From NCBI RefSeq assembly GCF_009807005.1, contig NZ_WUBR01000002.1:372001-436000 (forward strand): DNA of 64,000 nt, given 5' to 3'. The notes beneath the pieces are model-generated. The model worked only from the letters and a program-made list of their open reading frames with translations. It was not told the DNA's origin and did no database searches. Positions 10,022-19,350 of this stretch are shown piece after piece (the stretch's first letter is position 1; every line of letters begins with the position of its first letter). The position numbers and the translations under genes were made by a program. The stretch is from Aurantiacibacter rhizosphaerae (lineage in GTDB: Bacteria; Pseudomonadota; Alphaproteobacteria; Sphingomonadales; Sphingomonadaceae).

Positions 10022-11050
10022 CTAGGGGATTAGCAGGCTGGAATCGCCATAGCTGTAGAAGCGATATCCCTGCGCAATCGCATGGGCATAGACATCCTGC
10101 ATCCGCTGCGTTCCCATCAATGACGACACCAGCATCATCAGCGTGGATTTGGGCAGGTGAAAATTGGTCATCAAGCCGTCCACTGCGCGGAACGTGTAGC
10201 CCGGCGTGATGAAGATGGAGGTATCGGCGGAAAACGCGCGGATGATGCCGTCCTCTCCTGTCGCGCTTTCCAGCAGGCGCAGACTGGTGGTGCCCACCGC
10301 GATCAACCGGCCACCGGCAGCGCGCGCGGCATTCAGCCTGTCTACCGTGGCGGCATCGATGGTGCCGAATTCAGCATGCATTTGGTGATCGTCCGTATCA
10401 TCCGCCTTCACCGGCAGGAATGTGCCCGCGCCCACATGCAGGGTGAGCGTTTCGCGCCCGATGCCAGCCTCGTCCAGCGCGGTGGCCAGGCGATCGGTGA
10501 AATGCAGCGCGGCGGTGGGAGCAGCGACGGCGCCGTCTTCCCTGGCGAACATGGTCTGGTAATCTTCGCGATCCTGCTCATCCGTTTTGCGCTTGCCGGC
10601 GATATAGGGAGGCAGCGGCATGCGTCCCGCTCGCTCCAGCAAGACTTCCACCGGCTCATCACCTTCGAATGCAAGGGTGAAGCTGCCATCATCGTGGCGC
10701 TCTTCCGCAATCGCGGTAACGCCTGCGCCGAATTCCACGCGGTCTTGCGGTTTCAGGCGCTTGGCATTGCGGATGAAGGCCTGCCAACGGCGCAGGTCCA
10801 GCCGCTTATGCAGAGTTGCACCAATGCGCGCCTCCCCGCGTTTTCCTTCCAGCTGGGCGGGAATGACACGCGTATCGTTGAAGACGAGGACATCGCCCTT
10901 GCGCAGCAGCTTTGGCAGATCCAGCACGCCGCAATCGGCGAACGGCGCATCGCCCTGCACCACCAGCATGCGCGCGGCATCGCGCGGGCGCGCAGGGCGC
11001 AGCGCGATCAGATCCGTCGGCAGGTCAAAATCGAACAGGTCGACTTTCAT
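10022..11050 (-). CDS. queA: S-adenosylmethionine:tRNA ribosyltransferase-isomerase
   Basis: A 342-residue enzyme that transfers and isomerises the ribosyl moiety of SAM onto preQ1 in tRNA, giving epoxyqueuosine. Diagnostic stretches are [20 protein letters not shown] at the start, [25 protein letters not shown], and the C-terminal [18 protein letters not shown]. Full length. It acts directly after tgt, which is encoded in the same direction 2.7 kb downstream. The 5' side is separated from the cyclophilin gene by 57 bp. Confidence 0.98.
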   Translation of the reverse strand: MKVDLFDFDLPTDLIALRPARPRDAARMLVVQGDAPFADCGVLDLPKLLRKGDVLVFNDTRVIPAQLEGKRGEARIGATLHKRLDLRRWQAFIRNAKRLKPQDRVEFGAGVTAIAEERHDDGSFTLAFEGDEPVEVLLERAGRMPLPPYIAGKRKTDEQDREDYQTMFAREDGAVAAPTAALHFTDRLATALDEAGIGRETLTLHVGAGTFLPVKADDTDDHQMHAEFGTIDAATVDRLNAARAAGGRLIAVGTTSLRLLESATGEDGIIRAFSADTSIFITPGYTFRAVDGLMTNFHLPKSTLMMLVSSLMGTQRMQDVYAHAIAQGYRFYSYGDSSLLIP

Positions 11051-11107
11051 GTTTCAAAAGCCCGACCAGCTGACGCCTTGCAAAAGGCCATCATCCGTAA
11101 GGCCAGA

Positions 11108-11815
11108 TCAGTTGACGCCCGAACCGGTCAACATATCCAGCGTGATCCGTTCCGATGGCGCAACGGTTGCGCTGGGCATCATCTGTTCGACATTGTCGGC
11201 AGCGATGCTGGCCTGCAGGATGCGCGTGGGATTTGCGGGCGGTTCGCCGCGTTGAATGGCATCCACGGCAGGCATATTGCTGATAACGCGGCCAAAGTTG
11301 GTGTAGCGGCGATCCAGTGCGAAGCGCGGATAGAACACCACGAAGAATTGGCTGTTGGCGCTGTTATCATCACTGGCGCGGGCCATGGAAACGGTGCCGC
11401 GAACATGCGGAAGGAAGTTGAACTCCTCCTCCAGGTCAGGAAGGGTGGAGCCGCCCTGGCCGGTGCCGGTTGGGTCACCCGTCTGCGCCATGAAGCCATC
11501 GATCACGCGGTGGAACGGCACGCCGTTATAGAACCCGTCACGCGTCAGGACCTTGATCCGCTCCACATGGTTGGGAGCCCATTGCGGCATCAGGCGGATG
11601 GCCACGCGCTCTCCGGTCGAAAGGTCCAGCAGCAGGATATTGTCCCGGTCCTGCGTCATGTCGAAATTGACCTTCACGGGGATCTGCGTCGCAGCCTCGT
11701 TCGTGGATTCCGTGGCCTCCACCGCGGGCGTAAGCGAAATGTCCTGCGCAGCGGCAGGCGTTGCAGTGAAGGTGAAAGCGGCAGCGATTGCCGTCAGCGC
11801 GATATGGCGGATCAT
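11108..11815 (-). CDS. Exported cyclophilin-type peptidyl-prolyl isomerase
   Basis: A 235-residue protein with a signal peptide (about residues 1-24, ending TPAAAQ) and a cyclophilin domain (about 60-225). Core motifs are FYNGVPFHRVIDGFMAQTGD, GTGQGGS and NSQFFVVFYP. It catalyses cis-trans isomerisation of proline peptide bonds and probably acts as a periplasmic folding helper. It is single-domain with a Thr/Glu-rich linker after the signal. It sits between coaD (80 bp upstream) and queA. Confidence 0.95.
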   Translation of the reverse strand: MIRHIALTAIAAAFTFTATPAAAQDISLTPAVEATESTNEAATQIPVKVNFDMTQDRDNILLLDLSTGERVAIRLMPQWAPNHVERIKVLTRDGFYNGVPFHRVIDGFMAQTGDPTGTGQGGSTLPDLEEEFNFLPHVRGTVSMARASDDNSANSQFFVVFYPRFALDRRYTNFGRVISNMPAVDAIQRGEPPANPTRILQASIAADNVEQMMPSATVAPSERITLDMLTGSGVN

Positions 11816-11895
11816 GGTCCAGTCCGATATTAAAGGTGAAATCTGATGCGGCCCTATCGGCTGCCTGCTGACAGTTCAATGAACATAATAACAGG

Positions 11896-12408
11896 CTATA
11901 GACTGCCGCGCCGCCCGATCTTGGCAACGCGGGCCTCCACAAGGCCTTTCACCGATGGGCTGACGAAGGGCGCGATATCGCCGCCGTAGAGGGCAATTTC
12001 CTTCACCAGCTTGGATGCGATGGGCTGAAGCGAGATATCGGCCATCAGGAACACCGTCTCGATCGAATCGTCGATCTGCTGGTTCATGCCTGCCATCTGA
12101 TATTCATATTCGAAATCGGCCACGGCGCGCAGCCCGCGGATGATGACGCTGGCACCCACGTGTGCGGCGAATTTCATCAGCAGCGCATCGAAGCCGCGGA
12201 TCTCCACATTGTCGAGGCCGAGCCGGTCAATTTCGGAGCGCATCATGTCCATCCGCTCATCGGGCGTGAACATGGGGTTCTTGCTGGGATTGGTGGTGAC
12301 GCCGATCACTAGCCGATCCACCAGCTTGGCCCCGCGCCGGATGATATCGGCATGGCCGCGCGTGCAGGGATCGAAAGTGCCCGGATAAAGGCCGATGCGT
12401 TCTGTCAT
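11896..12408 (-). CDS. coaD: Phosphopantetheine adenylyltransferase
   Basis: A 170-residue enzyme of coenzyme A synthesis, converting 4'-phosphopantetheine and ATP to dephospho-CoA. The nucleotidyltransferase motif YPGTFDPCTRGHADII carries the GH of the T/HxGH signature. GVTTNPSKNPMFT and the C-terminal LVKEIALYGGDIAPFVSPSV are also typical. The start codon directly abuts the stop of the upstream prenyl synthase gene. panB, an earlier enzyme of the same pathway, is also in this window at 55.1 kb. Confidence 0.98.
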   Translation of the reverse strand: MTERIGLYPGTFDPCTRGHADIIRRGAKLVDRLVIGVTTNPSKNPMFTPDERMDMMRSEIDRLGLDNVEIRGFDALLMKFAAHVGASVIIRGLRAVADFEYEYQMAGMNQQIDDSIETVFLMADISLQPIASKLVKEIALYGGDIAPFVSPSVKGLVEARVAKIGRRGSL

Positions 12409-13302
12409 TTAGCGGTCCCTCTCCACCACAAAGCGTGCCAGCGCGCGCAGCAGGTCTGCCTCCTCCCCATGGCCGGAGAGGTGGCCGATGGCCTGCTGCG
12501 ACAGCGCATGGGCCTGCGCCCGTGCCCCCTCAGCGCCCATCAGGGACACGAAGGTTGCCTTCCCCGCCTGCGCATCCTTGCGCAGCGCCTTGCCGGCCTT
12601 TTCCTCGTCACCTTCCTCATCCAGCAGATCATCCGCGATCTGGAAGGCAAGACCGATATCGCGGGCATAATTGCGCAGATGCGTGCGGCCATCCTCCGGC
12701 ACCTTGGCCAGGATCGCGCCCATCTCCACCGCCGCGCCCAGCAATGCGCCGGTTTTCAGCTGTTGCAGGCGGGTGACGCCGCGCAGATCGAACTGCTCTT
12801 TCTCCGCCACCATATCCATCACCTGCCCGCCAGCCATGCCATTATGGCCGCTGGCGCTGGCAAGGGCATGGACCAGCTCTGCCCGGATGAAGGGATCGGA
12901 ACTTACCTCTGTCCCGGTAAGAATATCGAATGCCAGCGCGTGCAGGCAATCACCCGCCAGCACGGCAATCGCCTCGTCATGCACCTTGTGCAGAGTGGGC
13001 TTGCCATGGCGCATGTCATCATCATCCATGCAGGGCAGATCGTCATGGATCAGCGAATAGACATGGATCGATTCGATGGCGGCCCCCGCCCTGACGGCGG
13101 CCTGCCGGCTGGCGCCATACATCTCTGCCACCGTCACCAGCAGCATGGGGCGCACACGCTTGCCACCACCGATGGTGGCATAGCGCATCGCCTCTACCAA
13201 TGGCGCGCGCGCATCATCGGGAACGGGCAGGATCGCATCGAAGGCGTCGTCGATCTCTCGCTGGATTTTCTGGAGGCCAAGCCCAAGAACATCGTCCGCC
13301 AT
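12409..13302 (-). CDS. ispA: Polyprenyl diphosphate synthase (farnesyl/geranylgeranyl type)
   Basis: About 297 residues. It is an all-alpha prenyltransferase making allylic diphosphates from IPP, with the first aspartate-rich motif in HDDLPCMDDDDMRHGKP (the extended bacterial form seen in IspA) and the second in QIADDLLDEEG. I place the start at the ATG at 13302, which follows xseB by 16 bp. The frame is open to 13359, and 13314 is another option right after the xseB stop. The xseB-ispA pairing is common in proteobacteria. Product chain length cannot be read with certainty. Confidence 0.92.
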   Translation of the reverse strand: MADDVLGLGLQKIQREIDDAFDAILPVPDDARAPLVEAMRYATIGGGKRVRPMLLVTVAEMYGASRQAAVRAGAAIESIHVYSLIHDDLPCMDDDDMRHGKPTLHKVHDEAIAVLAGDCLHALAFDILTGTEVSSDPFIRAELVHALASASGHNGMAGGQVMDMVAEKEQFDLRGVTRLQQLKTGALLGAAVEMGAILAKVPEDGRTHLRNYARDIGLAFQIADDLLDEEGDEEKAGKALRKDAQAGKATFVSLMGAEGARAQAHALSQQAIGHLSGHGEEADLLRALARFVVERDR

Positions 13303-13318
13303 CACCAATCCCATCGCC

Positions 13319-13567
13319 TCAGCCCGCATCGAAAGGCGCGGTGCCCGCAGGCTTGCCATCGGGCCCGGCGACTATTTTCTCGATCCGCTCCTGCGCGGCA
13401 TCCAGCCGGGTCTGGCAATGGCGCCGCAGCGCCTCCCCCCGTTCATACAGCGCGATACTCTCGTCCAGAGGCACCTCGCCGCCCTCCAGCCTGCGCACCA
13501 CATCTTCGAGGGCCTTGAGCGCCTCTTCAAAACTCATCGCGGAAATTTGGGAAAGGTCTTCTGCCAT
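13319..13567 (-). CDS. xseB: Exodeoxyribonuclease VII small subunit
   Basis: About 82 residues, starting MAEDLSQISAMSFEEALKAL, with the conserved coiled LEDVVRRLEGGEVPLDESI and YERGEALRRHCQTRLDAAQ segments of XseB. It stabilises the catalytic XseA subunit, which degrades single-stranded DNA; xseA is not in the window. An upstream in-frame start at 13579 is possible. The first gene of the run xseB-ispA-coaD. Confidence 0.95.
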   Translation of the reverse strand: MAEDLSQISAMSFEEALKALEDVVRRLEGGEVPLDESIALYERGEALRRHCQTRLDAAQERIEKIVAGPDGKPAGTAPFDAG

Positions 13568-13630
13568 GGGTGGGACCATTGACGGTGGGAGAGCGCAGGG
13601 TCAAGCTGTGCCACCTGCAGGAGAGGCCCA

Positions 13631-14029
13631 ATAAAGTGGATTATTGCCTATATCGCCGCGGCGGTGGCATTCGGCGCGCTGGATGCCGTGTGGCTGCGCT
13701 GGGCGGCGGACAATCTTTATCGCCCCGTCATCGGCAGCATCATGGCGGCAGATTTCCGCATGGGCGCAGCGGCAGCGTTCTACCTTATCTATATAGCGGG
13801 GATGGTATGGTTCGCCATCCGTCCGGGGCTGGAGGCGGGCAGCGTGGGCACCGCCATGCTGAACGGCGCGCTGGTGGGCGGGCTGTGTTATGCCACCTTC
13901 GATCTTACCAGTCAGGCCGTGCTGAAGGTGTGGGCGACGCATATCAGCCTGGCCGATATGGCATGGGGTGCCTTTGCCACGGCCATGGCTGCAGGCGCTG
14001 CCACGTGGGTTACCCTGAAACTGGCGTAA
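13631..14029 (+). CDS. DUF2177-family membrane protein, probable ATA start
   Basis: About 132 residues with four predicted membrane segments. The pattern FGALDAVWLRW, LYRPVIGSIMAADFR, GLCYATFDLTSQAVLK and the C-terminal TWVTLKLA match DUF2177, whose function is unknown. Homologous proteins normally begin Met-Lys-Trp before the first hydrophobic segment. Here the frame reads ATA AAG TGG at 13631, with AGGAGA six bases upstream. The first standard start, GTG at 13664, would cut into the first membrane helix. There is no ATG, GTG or TTG between the in-frame stop at 13580 and 13664. Divergent from xseB. Confidence 0.8.
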   Translation: MKWIIAYIAAAVAFGALDAVWLRWAADNLYRPVIGSIMAADFRMGAAAAFYLIYIAGMVWFAIRPGLEAGSVGTAMLNGALVGGLCYATFDLTSQAVLKVWATHISLADMAWGAFATAMAAGAATWVTLKLA

Positions 14030-14112
14030 AGCTGAAACTGGCAAGCTAAATTGGGTAAAATCCGGGTCTGGAGGACTAGCGAAGGCGCAAAGCCGGGGCT
14101 AAGGCCGCTGCC

Positions 14113-16347
14113 ATGAGTCAGATCACACCCGAAGTCGTCGAACAACACGGTCTCAGCTCCGAGGAATATGAGCGCGTTCTTGCCGGGCTTGGCCGAGAGC
14201 CAAACCTTGTGGAACTGGGCATATTCTCCGTGATGTGGAGCGAGCACTGCTCCTACAAGTCCAGCCGTTTCCACCTGAAGAAATTGCCGACGGAGGCGCC
14301 GTGGGTCATCTGCGGCCCGGGTGAGAATGCAGGCGTCATCGATATCGGCGATGGCCAGGCGGCCATCTTCAAGATGGAGAGCCACAACCACCCCAGCTAT
14401 ATCGAGCCATATCAGGGCGCAGCCACTGGCGTTGGCGGCATTTTGCGCGACGTGTTCACCATGGGCGCGCGTCCTGTGGCCAATGCCAATGCGCTGCGCT
14501 TTGGCCGTCCCGATCATCCCAAGATGAAGCATCTGGTGCAGGGCGTGGTCGCCGGCATCGGCGGCTATGGCAATTGCGTGGGCGTGCCCACCGTCGCTGG
14601 CGAAACGAATTTCCACCCCGCCTATGACGGCAATATCCTCGTCAACGCGATGACCGTGGGCGTGGCGGATGCGGACAAGATCTTCTATTCCGCCGCCACG
14701 GGCGTTGGTAACCCCATCGTCTATGTCGGCTCCAAGACCGGGCGCGACGGTATTCACGGCGCCACCATGGCCAGCGCAGATTTCGCCGAAGATGCAGAGG
14801 CTAAGCGTCCCACGGTGCAGGTGGGTGACCCCTTCACAGAGAAGCTGCTGATCGAGGCTTGCCTGGAGCTGATGGCCACCGATGCCATCGTCGCCATTCA
14901 GGATATGGGCGCGGCTGGCCTCACCTCCTCCAGCGTGGAAATGGCCACCAATGGCAAGGCGGGCATCCGCCTCGACATGAACAAGGTGCCCTGCCGTGAA
15001 GAAGGCATGACGCCTTATGAAATGATGCTGAGCGAAAGCCAGGAGCGAATGCTCATGGTGCTGAAGCCCGGCAAGGAGGAAATGGCAGCCGCCATCTTCG
15101 AGAAATGGGAGCTGGATTTCGCCGTCATCGGCGAAGTTACGGACACTCGCCACATGGTGCTGGAATTCGATGGCGAAGTGGTTTGCGATATTCCGCTCGG
15201 CCCGCTTGCCAAGGATGCGCCCGAGTATGAGCGGCCCTACCTCAGCCGCGAGGATTACACGCAGTGGGCGGGCATAAAGCCAATGACGGACCGGCCCGAT
15301 ACCGACGATGTCGGCACGGACCTGATCAGCCTGCTTTCCAGCCCCAATTTGTGCAGCCGCAACTGGATTGCGCAGCAGTATGACAGCCAGGTGGGCGCAG
15401 ATACACTGCAAACCGGCGGCGATGCCGGCGTGGTGCGTGTGCACGGCACGAAGAAGGCGCTGGCCATCAGCACCGATTGCACGCCCCGCTATGTTCATGC
15501 CGACCCTTATGAAGGCGGCAAGCAGGCTATTGCAGAGGCCTATCGCAATCTGTGCGCCGTGGGCGCGCGGCCCCTGGCGGTGACCAATTGCCTCAACTTC
15601 GCCAACCCGCAGCGGCCGGAAATCATGGCGCAATTCGTCCATGCGCTGGACGGTATGGGCACCGCGTGCCGCGCGCTGGATTTCCCGATCGTCAGCGGCA
15701 ATGTCTCGCTTTATAACGAAAGCAAGGCCACCGGCGGCGGCAGCGCGATCCTGCCCACGCCTGCCATCGGCGGCGTCGGCATTATCGACGATTACGCGCA
15801 CATGATGACGATGCCGTTCAAGAACGAAGGCGACACCATCTACCTGCTGTGGCCGGAAGAATGGGCCACGCCTGATCCGGAACGCTCCCACCTTGGCAAA
15901 TCGCTCTGGCTCAAGCAGATCCATGGCCGCGACGAAGGTCGCGCGCCGCCGGTGGATCTCACGCTGGAGAAAGCTGCGGGCGAAATCGTGCGTGATCTGA
16001 TTGCCGATGGCCTGGTGAACGCCGTGCATGACGTGTCCGACGGCGGCATCGCCGTGGCGCTGGCCGAAATGGCCATGGCGGGCAATCTTGGTGCGGAGGT
16101 TGCGCGCAACGAGGATTATTCCGCGGCGCAGTGGTGGTTTGGCGAAGATCAGGGCCGCTACATCATCACCGTGCCCGATACCGATGCCCTCAACCGCCAG
16201 CTTGCCAAGGGCACGCAGGACGAACACCACGCCCGCGTCGGCTTCCGCCGCCTCGGCACTGTGGGCGGAGACGCGCTGTTCGGAAAGACGCTGGACGAGC
16301 TGAAAAAGGCGCATCGCGAGTTCTTCGATAGCTGGATGGAGAGCTGA
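14113..16347 (+). CDS. purL: Phosphoribosylformylglycinamidine synthase subunit PurL
   Basis: A 744-residue small-type PurL, the synthetase subunit that works with PurQ and PurS in step 4 of purine synthesis (FGAR to FGAM, using ATP and ammonia). Clear motifs are [50 protein letters not shown] and [12 protein letters not shown]. The length matches the PurS/PurQ-dependent form rather than the 1300-residue fused form. The stop overlaps the next gene's start by one base (TGATG). Confidence 0.98.
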   Translation: MSQITPEVVEQHGLSSEEYERVLAGLGREPNLVELGIFSVMWSEHCSYKSSRFHLKKLPTEAPWVICGPGENAGVIDIGDGQAAIFKMESHNHPSYIEPYQGAATGVGGILRDVFTMGARPVANANALRFGRPDHPKMKHLVQGVVAGIGGYGNCVGVPTVAGETNFHPAYDGNILVNAMTVGVADADKIFYSAATGVGNPIVYVGSKTGRDGIHGATMASADFAEDAEAKRPTVQVGDPFTEKLLIEACLELMATDAIVAIQDMGAAGLTSSSVEMATNGKAGIRLDMNKVPCREEGMTPYEMMLSESQERMLMVLKPGKEEMAAAIFEKWELDFAVIGEVTDTRHMVLEFDGEVVCDIPLGPLAKDAPEYERPYLSREDYTQWAGIKPMTDRPDTDDVGTDLISLLSSPNLCSRNWIAQQYDSQVGADTLQTGGDAGVVRVHGTKKALAISTDCTPRYVHADPYEGGKQAIAEAYRNLCAVGARPLAVTNCLNFANPQRPEIMAQFVHALDGMGTACRALDFPIVSGNVSLYNESKATGGGSAILPTPAIGGVGIIDDYAHMMTMPFKNEGDTIYLLWPEEWATPDPERSHLGKSLWLKQIHGRDEGRAPPVDLTLEKAAGEIVRDLIADGLVNAVHDVSDGGIAVALAEMAMAGNLGAEVARNEDYSAAQWWFGEDQGRYIITVPDTDALNRQLAKGTQDEHHARVGFRRLGTVGGDALFGKTLDELKKAHREFFDSWMES

Positions 16348-16739
16348 TGGCAGCCGGGCATTCCGAAACTCCACTCGCCAAGAAGCTGAACCTGCGGGAT
16401 GGGCAGCGCGTGTGGTTCGACGGGATGCCGGATGACGTGCAGGAAGAAATCGCGGAATATGCGCTGGAACTGATCTTCGTCCGCGAGCCCGAAGAAGGCG
16501 TGGATGCCGCGCACGTTTTCGTCACCAAGCGGGCGGATATGGCGGCCACGCTGGAGCGGCTGCGCCATTGCCTGTCCCGCGACGGACAAATCTGGGTAAG
16601 CTGGCCGGAAAGTGGCGAGCTTTCCGAAACCGCCATCCGCGAGGCTGGTGAACCCCTCGGCCTCGTCGATACGAAATCTTGCGACGTAAGCGATGATTGG
16701 TGCGGCCTGAAGCTTGTGATTCGCAAGGATTTGCGTTGA
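16347..16739 (+). CDS. DUF3052-like protein
   Basis: A 130-residue soluble protein beginning [20 protein letters not shown], with VFVTKRADMAATLERL, IWVSWPESGELSETAIREAG and LVDTKSCDVSDDWCGLKLVI. The arrangement (short GYSxTPLxKKL-type start, central VTKR, WPK-type motif, LVDxKVxxVDxxWSGLKF-type end) is that of the DUF3052 family, which has no established activity. It overlaps purL by one base and the nitroreductase by four, so it is translated from the same transcript. Confidence 0.8.
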   Translation: MAAGHSETPLAKKLNLRDGQRVWFDGMPDDVQEEIAEYALELIFVREPEEGVDAAHVFVTKRADMAATLERLRHCLSRDGQIWVSWPESGELSETAIREAGEPLGLVDTKSCDVSDDWCGLKLVIRKDLR

Positions 16740-17419
16740 GCGGCAGCCAGCCTTTTCCGCCTCTTCCCGATCTCTCCGAAGCGGAGCGTATCGCCCGTGC
16801 CAAGGCCGCTTTCGAACGGCTGAAATCCCGCCACTCCTGCCGCGCCTTTTCAGATGCGCCCGTGCCGCGCGAAGTGATCGAATATGCGATCCGCGCCGCC
16901 GGCACCGCGCCAAACGGGGCCAATCACCAGCCGTGGCATTTCGCCGTCATCGGCTCCCCAGATAAGAAGCGCGCCGTTCGCGAAGCTGCGGAGGCGGAGG
17001 AGCGGCGATTTTATGGCGATGATGGTGAAAAACCCAAGGCGAGCGAAGAGTGGCTGGATGCCCTCGCTCCCATCGGCACCAATGCCAGCAAGCCCTTCCT
17101 TGAAACCGCGCCTTGGCTGATCGCGTGCTTCGCGCAGCGTACTGGCGGTATCGACGAGGACGGCGAAACGCAGAACTATTACGTCAATGAAAGCGTGGGA
17201 ATCGCTTGCGGCATGCTGATTGCAACGCTGCATGAGGCGGGCCTCGCCACGCTGACGCACACGCCTTCACCCATGGGTTTTCTGCGCGATCTGTGTGGAC
17301 GGCCGAAGATTGAAAAGCCGCTGATGATCGTGGTGGTCGGCCACCCGGCAGCGGATGCTACTGTGCCCGAACATGCCCTGCAGAAGAAGCCGCTGGAACA
17401 GATTGCCAGCTGGCTCTAG
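16736..17419 (+). CDS. Nitroreductase-family flavoprotein
   Basis: About 227 residues. FMN-dependent NAD(P)H oxidoreductase fold: RHSCRAFSDAPVP at the N-terminus with the FMN-binding Arg/Ser region, AAGTAPNGANHQPWHF, and the C-terminal VVVGHPAADA. I choose the TTG at 16736: it overlaps the upstream stop (TTGA) and has AAGGA eight bases before it. The frame is open back to 16697 only through the previous gene. Substrate unknown. Relatives include iodotyrosine-deiodinase-like and nitroaromatic reductases. Convergent with serB; the stop codons overlap. Confidence 0.9.
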   Translation: MSGSQPFPPLPDLSEAERIARAKAAFERLKSRHSCRAFSDAPVPREVIEYAIRAAGTAPNGANHQPWHFAVIGSPDKKRAVREAAEAEERRFYGDDGEKPKASEEWLDALAPIGTNASKPFLETAPWLIACFAQRTGGIDEDGETQNYYVNESVGIACGMLIATLHEAGLATLTHTPSPMGFLRDLCGRPKIEKPLMIVVVGHPAADATVPEHALQKKPLEQIASWL

Positions 17420-18297
17420 CCCACCCACTCTTCCTTGCGGATTTCCAGCAGTTTCAGCACGGCCGTAAGATCGCCGCGATCCACCCAGCCATTGGCCGCC
17501 TCGCGCGCCTTTGGCTTGGCGCGATAGGCGATGCCGTAGGTTGCGCTTTCGATCATCGGGATGTCGTTCGCCCCGTCACCTGCCGCCATCGACACGGCGC
17601 CCTCGCCCAGTTTGCCCAGTTCTTCCTGCAAGACGGATTTCTTGGTCGCGCTGTCGGTGATGCCGCCCACCAGCCCGCCGGTCAGCTTGCCATCCGAAAC
17701 TTCCAGCCGATTGCCCACCACGCGTTCGAAGCCGATCTGCTCGGCCACATCATCGGCAAAATGGTGAAAGCCGCCCGTCACCAGAACGGTGCGACAGCCC
17801 TTTGATTTCAGCGTTTCCACCAGCACGCGCGCACCATCATTGGGCCGGATCCGTTCGGCCAGGCAGCGGGTGATCGCGCTTTCGTCCAGCCCTTCCAGCA
17901 GGGCCACGCGTTCGCGCAGGGCGGATTCGAAATCGAGCTCACCCTGCATGGCGCGTTCGGTGATTTCGGCCACCTTGTCCTTCAGGCCAGCGAAATCGGC
18001 GAGTTCATCGATGCATTCCTGCCCGATCATGGTGGAATCCATATCGGACACGAACAGGTGCGGGATGCGAAATTCATCGCGCGCGATAATGGCGTCGCTG
18101 GCCTCGAAGTGGGTGTCGATAGCGCTGCGCAGGGCGTTCAGATCGTCGCCAGCGGTTTCCAGTTGCAGCACGTCGCCGCAGAAATCCAGCATGGCCGCGT
18201 GGGCGACGGGCACCGAAGTTTCGGCAAGCGCGGCGGTCATCGCGTCCAGCCGCCTTTCCAGTGTGGCGGGGTCTGCTATCAGCCGGGCAATGAGCAA
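17416..18297 (-). CDS. serB: Phosphoserine phosphatase
   Basis: About 293 residues. HAD-superfamily enzyme, last step of serine synthesis. The catalytic DxDST motif is SDMDSTMIGQECIDELADF. Motif II is LVTGGFHHFADDVA and motif III is AAGDGANDIPMI. An N-terminal regulatory-type region of about 90 residues precedes it. The start is uncertain. TTG at 18297 has GGAG eight bases upstream; ATG at 18333 is the alternative and would overlap the divergent miaA gene by 44 bp. Either way the 5' ends of serB and miaA overlap. Confidence 0.95.
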   Translation of the reverse strand: MLIARLIADPATLERRLDAMTAALAETSVPVAHAAMLDFCGDVLQLETAGDDLNALRSAIDTHFEASDAIIARDEFRIPHLFVSDMDSTMIGQECIDELADFAGLKDKVAEITERAMQGELDFESALRERVALLEGLDESAITRCLAERIRPNDGARVLVETLKSKGCRTVLVTGGFHHFADDVAEQIGFERVVGNRLEVSDGKLTGGLVGGITDSATKKSVLQEELGKLGEGAVSMAAGDGANDIPMIESATYGIAYRAKPKAREAANGWVDRGDLTAVLKLLEIRKEEWVG

Positions 18298-19234
18298 GTC
18301 TGAATCTCCAGTTCTAAAACAGGTCGCGCTCATCGCAGGGCCAACCGCCAGCGGCAAGAGCGATCTGGCCGTGACCCTTGCATTGGCGCTGGAAAAGTCC
18401 GGTAGACGCGCCGTGGTGATCAATGCCGACAGCGCGCAGGTCTATGCCGATCTGCAAATTCTCAGCGCGCGGCCCAGCAGCGAAGAAATGCGCGGCGTGC
18501 CGCATCGCCTGTTCGGCGCGTGGGACGGGGCGCAGGCATGCTCCGCCGCAGATTGGGCCGCTGCCGCCAAGCGAGAGATAGAGGAGGCGCACGCCGCAGG
18601 CGCCGTGCCCATCCTGGTCGGCGGGACGGGCCTGTATATCCGCACCCTGCTGGACGGGATTGCCCCTGTGCCGCCAATCGATCCCGCTATTCGGGAAGAG
18701 GTGCGCGCGATGGACGCCGAGGACCTCTACGCCGCCGTGCAGCGTGAAGATGCCGAGGCTGCGCAAACGCTCAACGCCAATGATACGCAGCGCCTGTCTC
18801 GCGCGCTCGAAGTGGTCCGCTCTTCGGGGAAGCCTTTGCGCGAATGGCAGCGCCAGAAGACGGGCGGCATCGGTGATGCCATCGCTCTGGCCCCGCTGGT
18901 GCTGCTGCCTGACAGGGAATGGCTGTACAAGCGGTGCGACCGCCGATTTGCGCTGATGATGGAGAACGGCGCGGTGGAGGAGGTGGAGCGGTTGCTCACC
19001 CGCGATCTTTCCGAGGATTTGCCCGTCATGCGCGCCATCGGGGTGCCGCAGATTGCGGAATATCTGCGCGGTTCCCTGTCACAGGAAGAGGCCATTGCAC
19101 GCGGGCAGCAGGTCACCCGCAATTACGCAAAGCGGCAATATACCTGGCTGCGCCACCAGCCGCCGGAAGATTGGCCACGCCTCGCGCCCGATAATGTCCA
19201 ATTGAGGACAGTTTTTGAAACAATATTTTCCTAA
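18290..19234 (+). CDS. miaA: tRNA dimethylallyltransferase
   Basis: A 314-residue enzyme that adds the dimethylallyl group to A37 of UNN-reading tRNAs. The P-loop is AGPTASGKSDLA (about residues 17-28), followed by NADSAQVYADLQILSARPS, the substrate-loop VGGTGLYIRTLLDGI, and the C-terminal RNYAKRQYTWLRHQ. The ATG at 18290 is chosen; the frame is open far upstream only as antisense of serB. There is no good ribosome-binding site before it, and it has no free upstream region because serB starts on the other strand at the same place. Confidence 0.97.
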   Translation: MSKSESPVLKQVALIAGPTASGKSDLAVTLALALEKSGRRAVVINADSAQVYADLQILSARPSSEEMRGVPHRLFGAWDGAQACSAADWAAAAKREIEEAHAAGAVPILVGGTGLYIRTLLDGIAPVPPIDPAIREEVRAMDAEDLYAAVQREDAEAAQTLNANDTQRLSRALEVVRSSGKPLREWQRQKTGGIGDAIALAPLVLLPDREWLYKRCDRRFALMMENGAVEEVERLLTRDLSEDLPVMRAIGVPQIAEYLRGSLSQEEAIARGQQVTRNYAKRQYTWLRHQPPEDWPRLAPDNVQLRTVFETIFS

Positions 19235-19240
19235 TAGCGG

Positions 19241-19269
19241 TTGACATGACAGATTATTCCCAATAGTGA
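19241..19269 (+). promoter_or_regulatory. Promoter of the ilvB operon
   Basis: A consensus -35 TTGACA (19241-19246) and TAGTGA (19264-19269) are separated by 17 bp. They lie directly after the miaA stop and about 80 bp before the ilvB start. Confidence 0.65.
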
Positions 19270-19295
19270 CGCCGCCGGTGAGTAGGAGAGGTTGG

Positions 19296-19319
19296 CCCGG
19301 CGCAAGCGATTGTGCCGGG
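19296..19319 (+). promoter_or_regulatory. Hairpin in the ilvB leader
   Basis: A 9-bp stem (CCCGGCGCA with TGTGCCGGG, one G-T pair) and a six-base loop lie between the ilvB promoter and ribosome-binding site, followed by TCGTTTCTT. It resembles an attenuator stem, but I find no leader peptide rich in Ile, Leu or Val in the short transcript, so its role is open. Confidence 0.5.
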
Positions 19320-19350
19320 TCGTTTCTTAAGGAAACCGAAGGAGAAGAAC

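Noticed and set aside
13912..16374. An 820-codon open frame on the minus strand opposite purL
   Set aside because: It mirrors purL codons (His/Ala/Ile-rich translation with no domain logic). High GC at third positions keeps the antisense frame open.
19312..19350. A GTG at 19312 extending ilvB by 13 residues
   Set aside because: It lies inside the leader hairpin with no ribosome-binding site. The GTG at 19351 has GAAGGAG upstream and matches the usual length.
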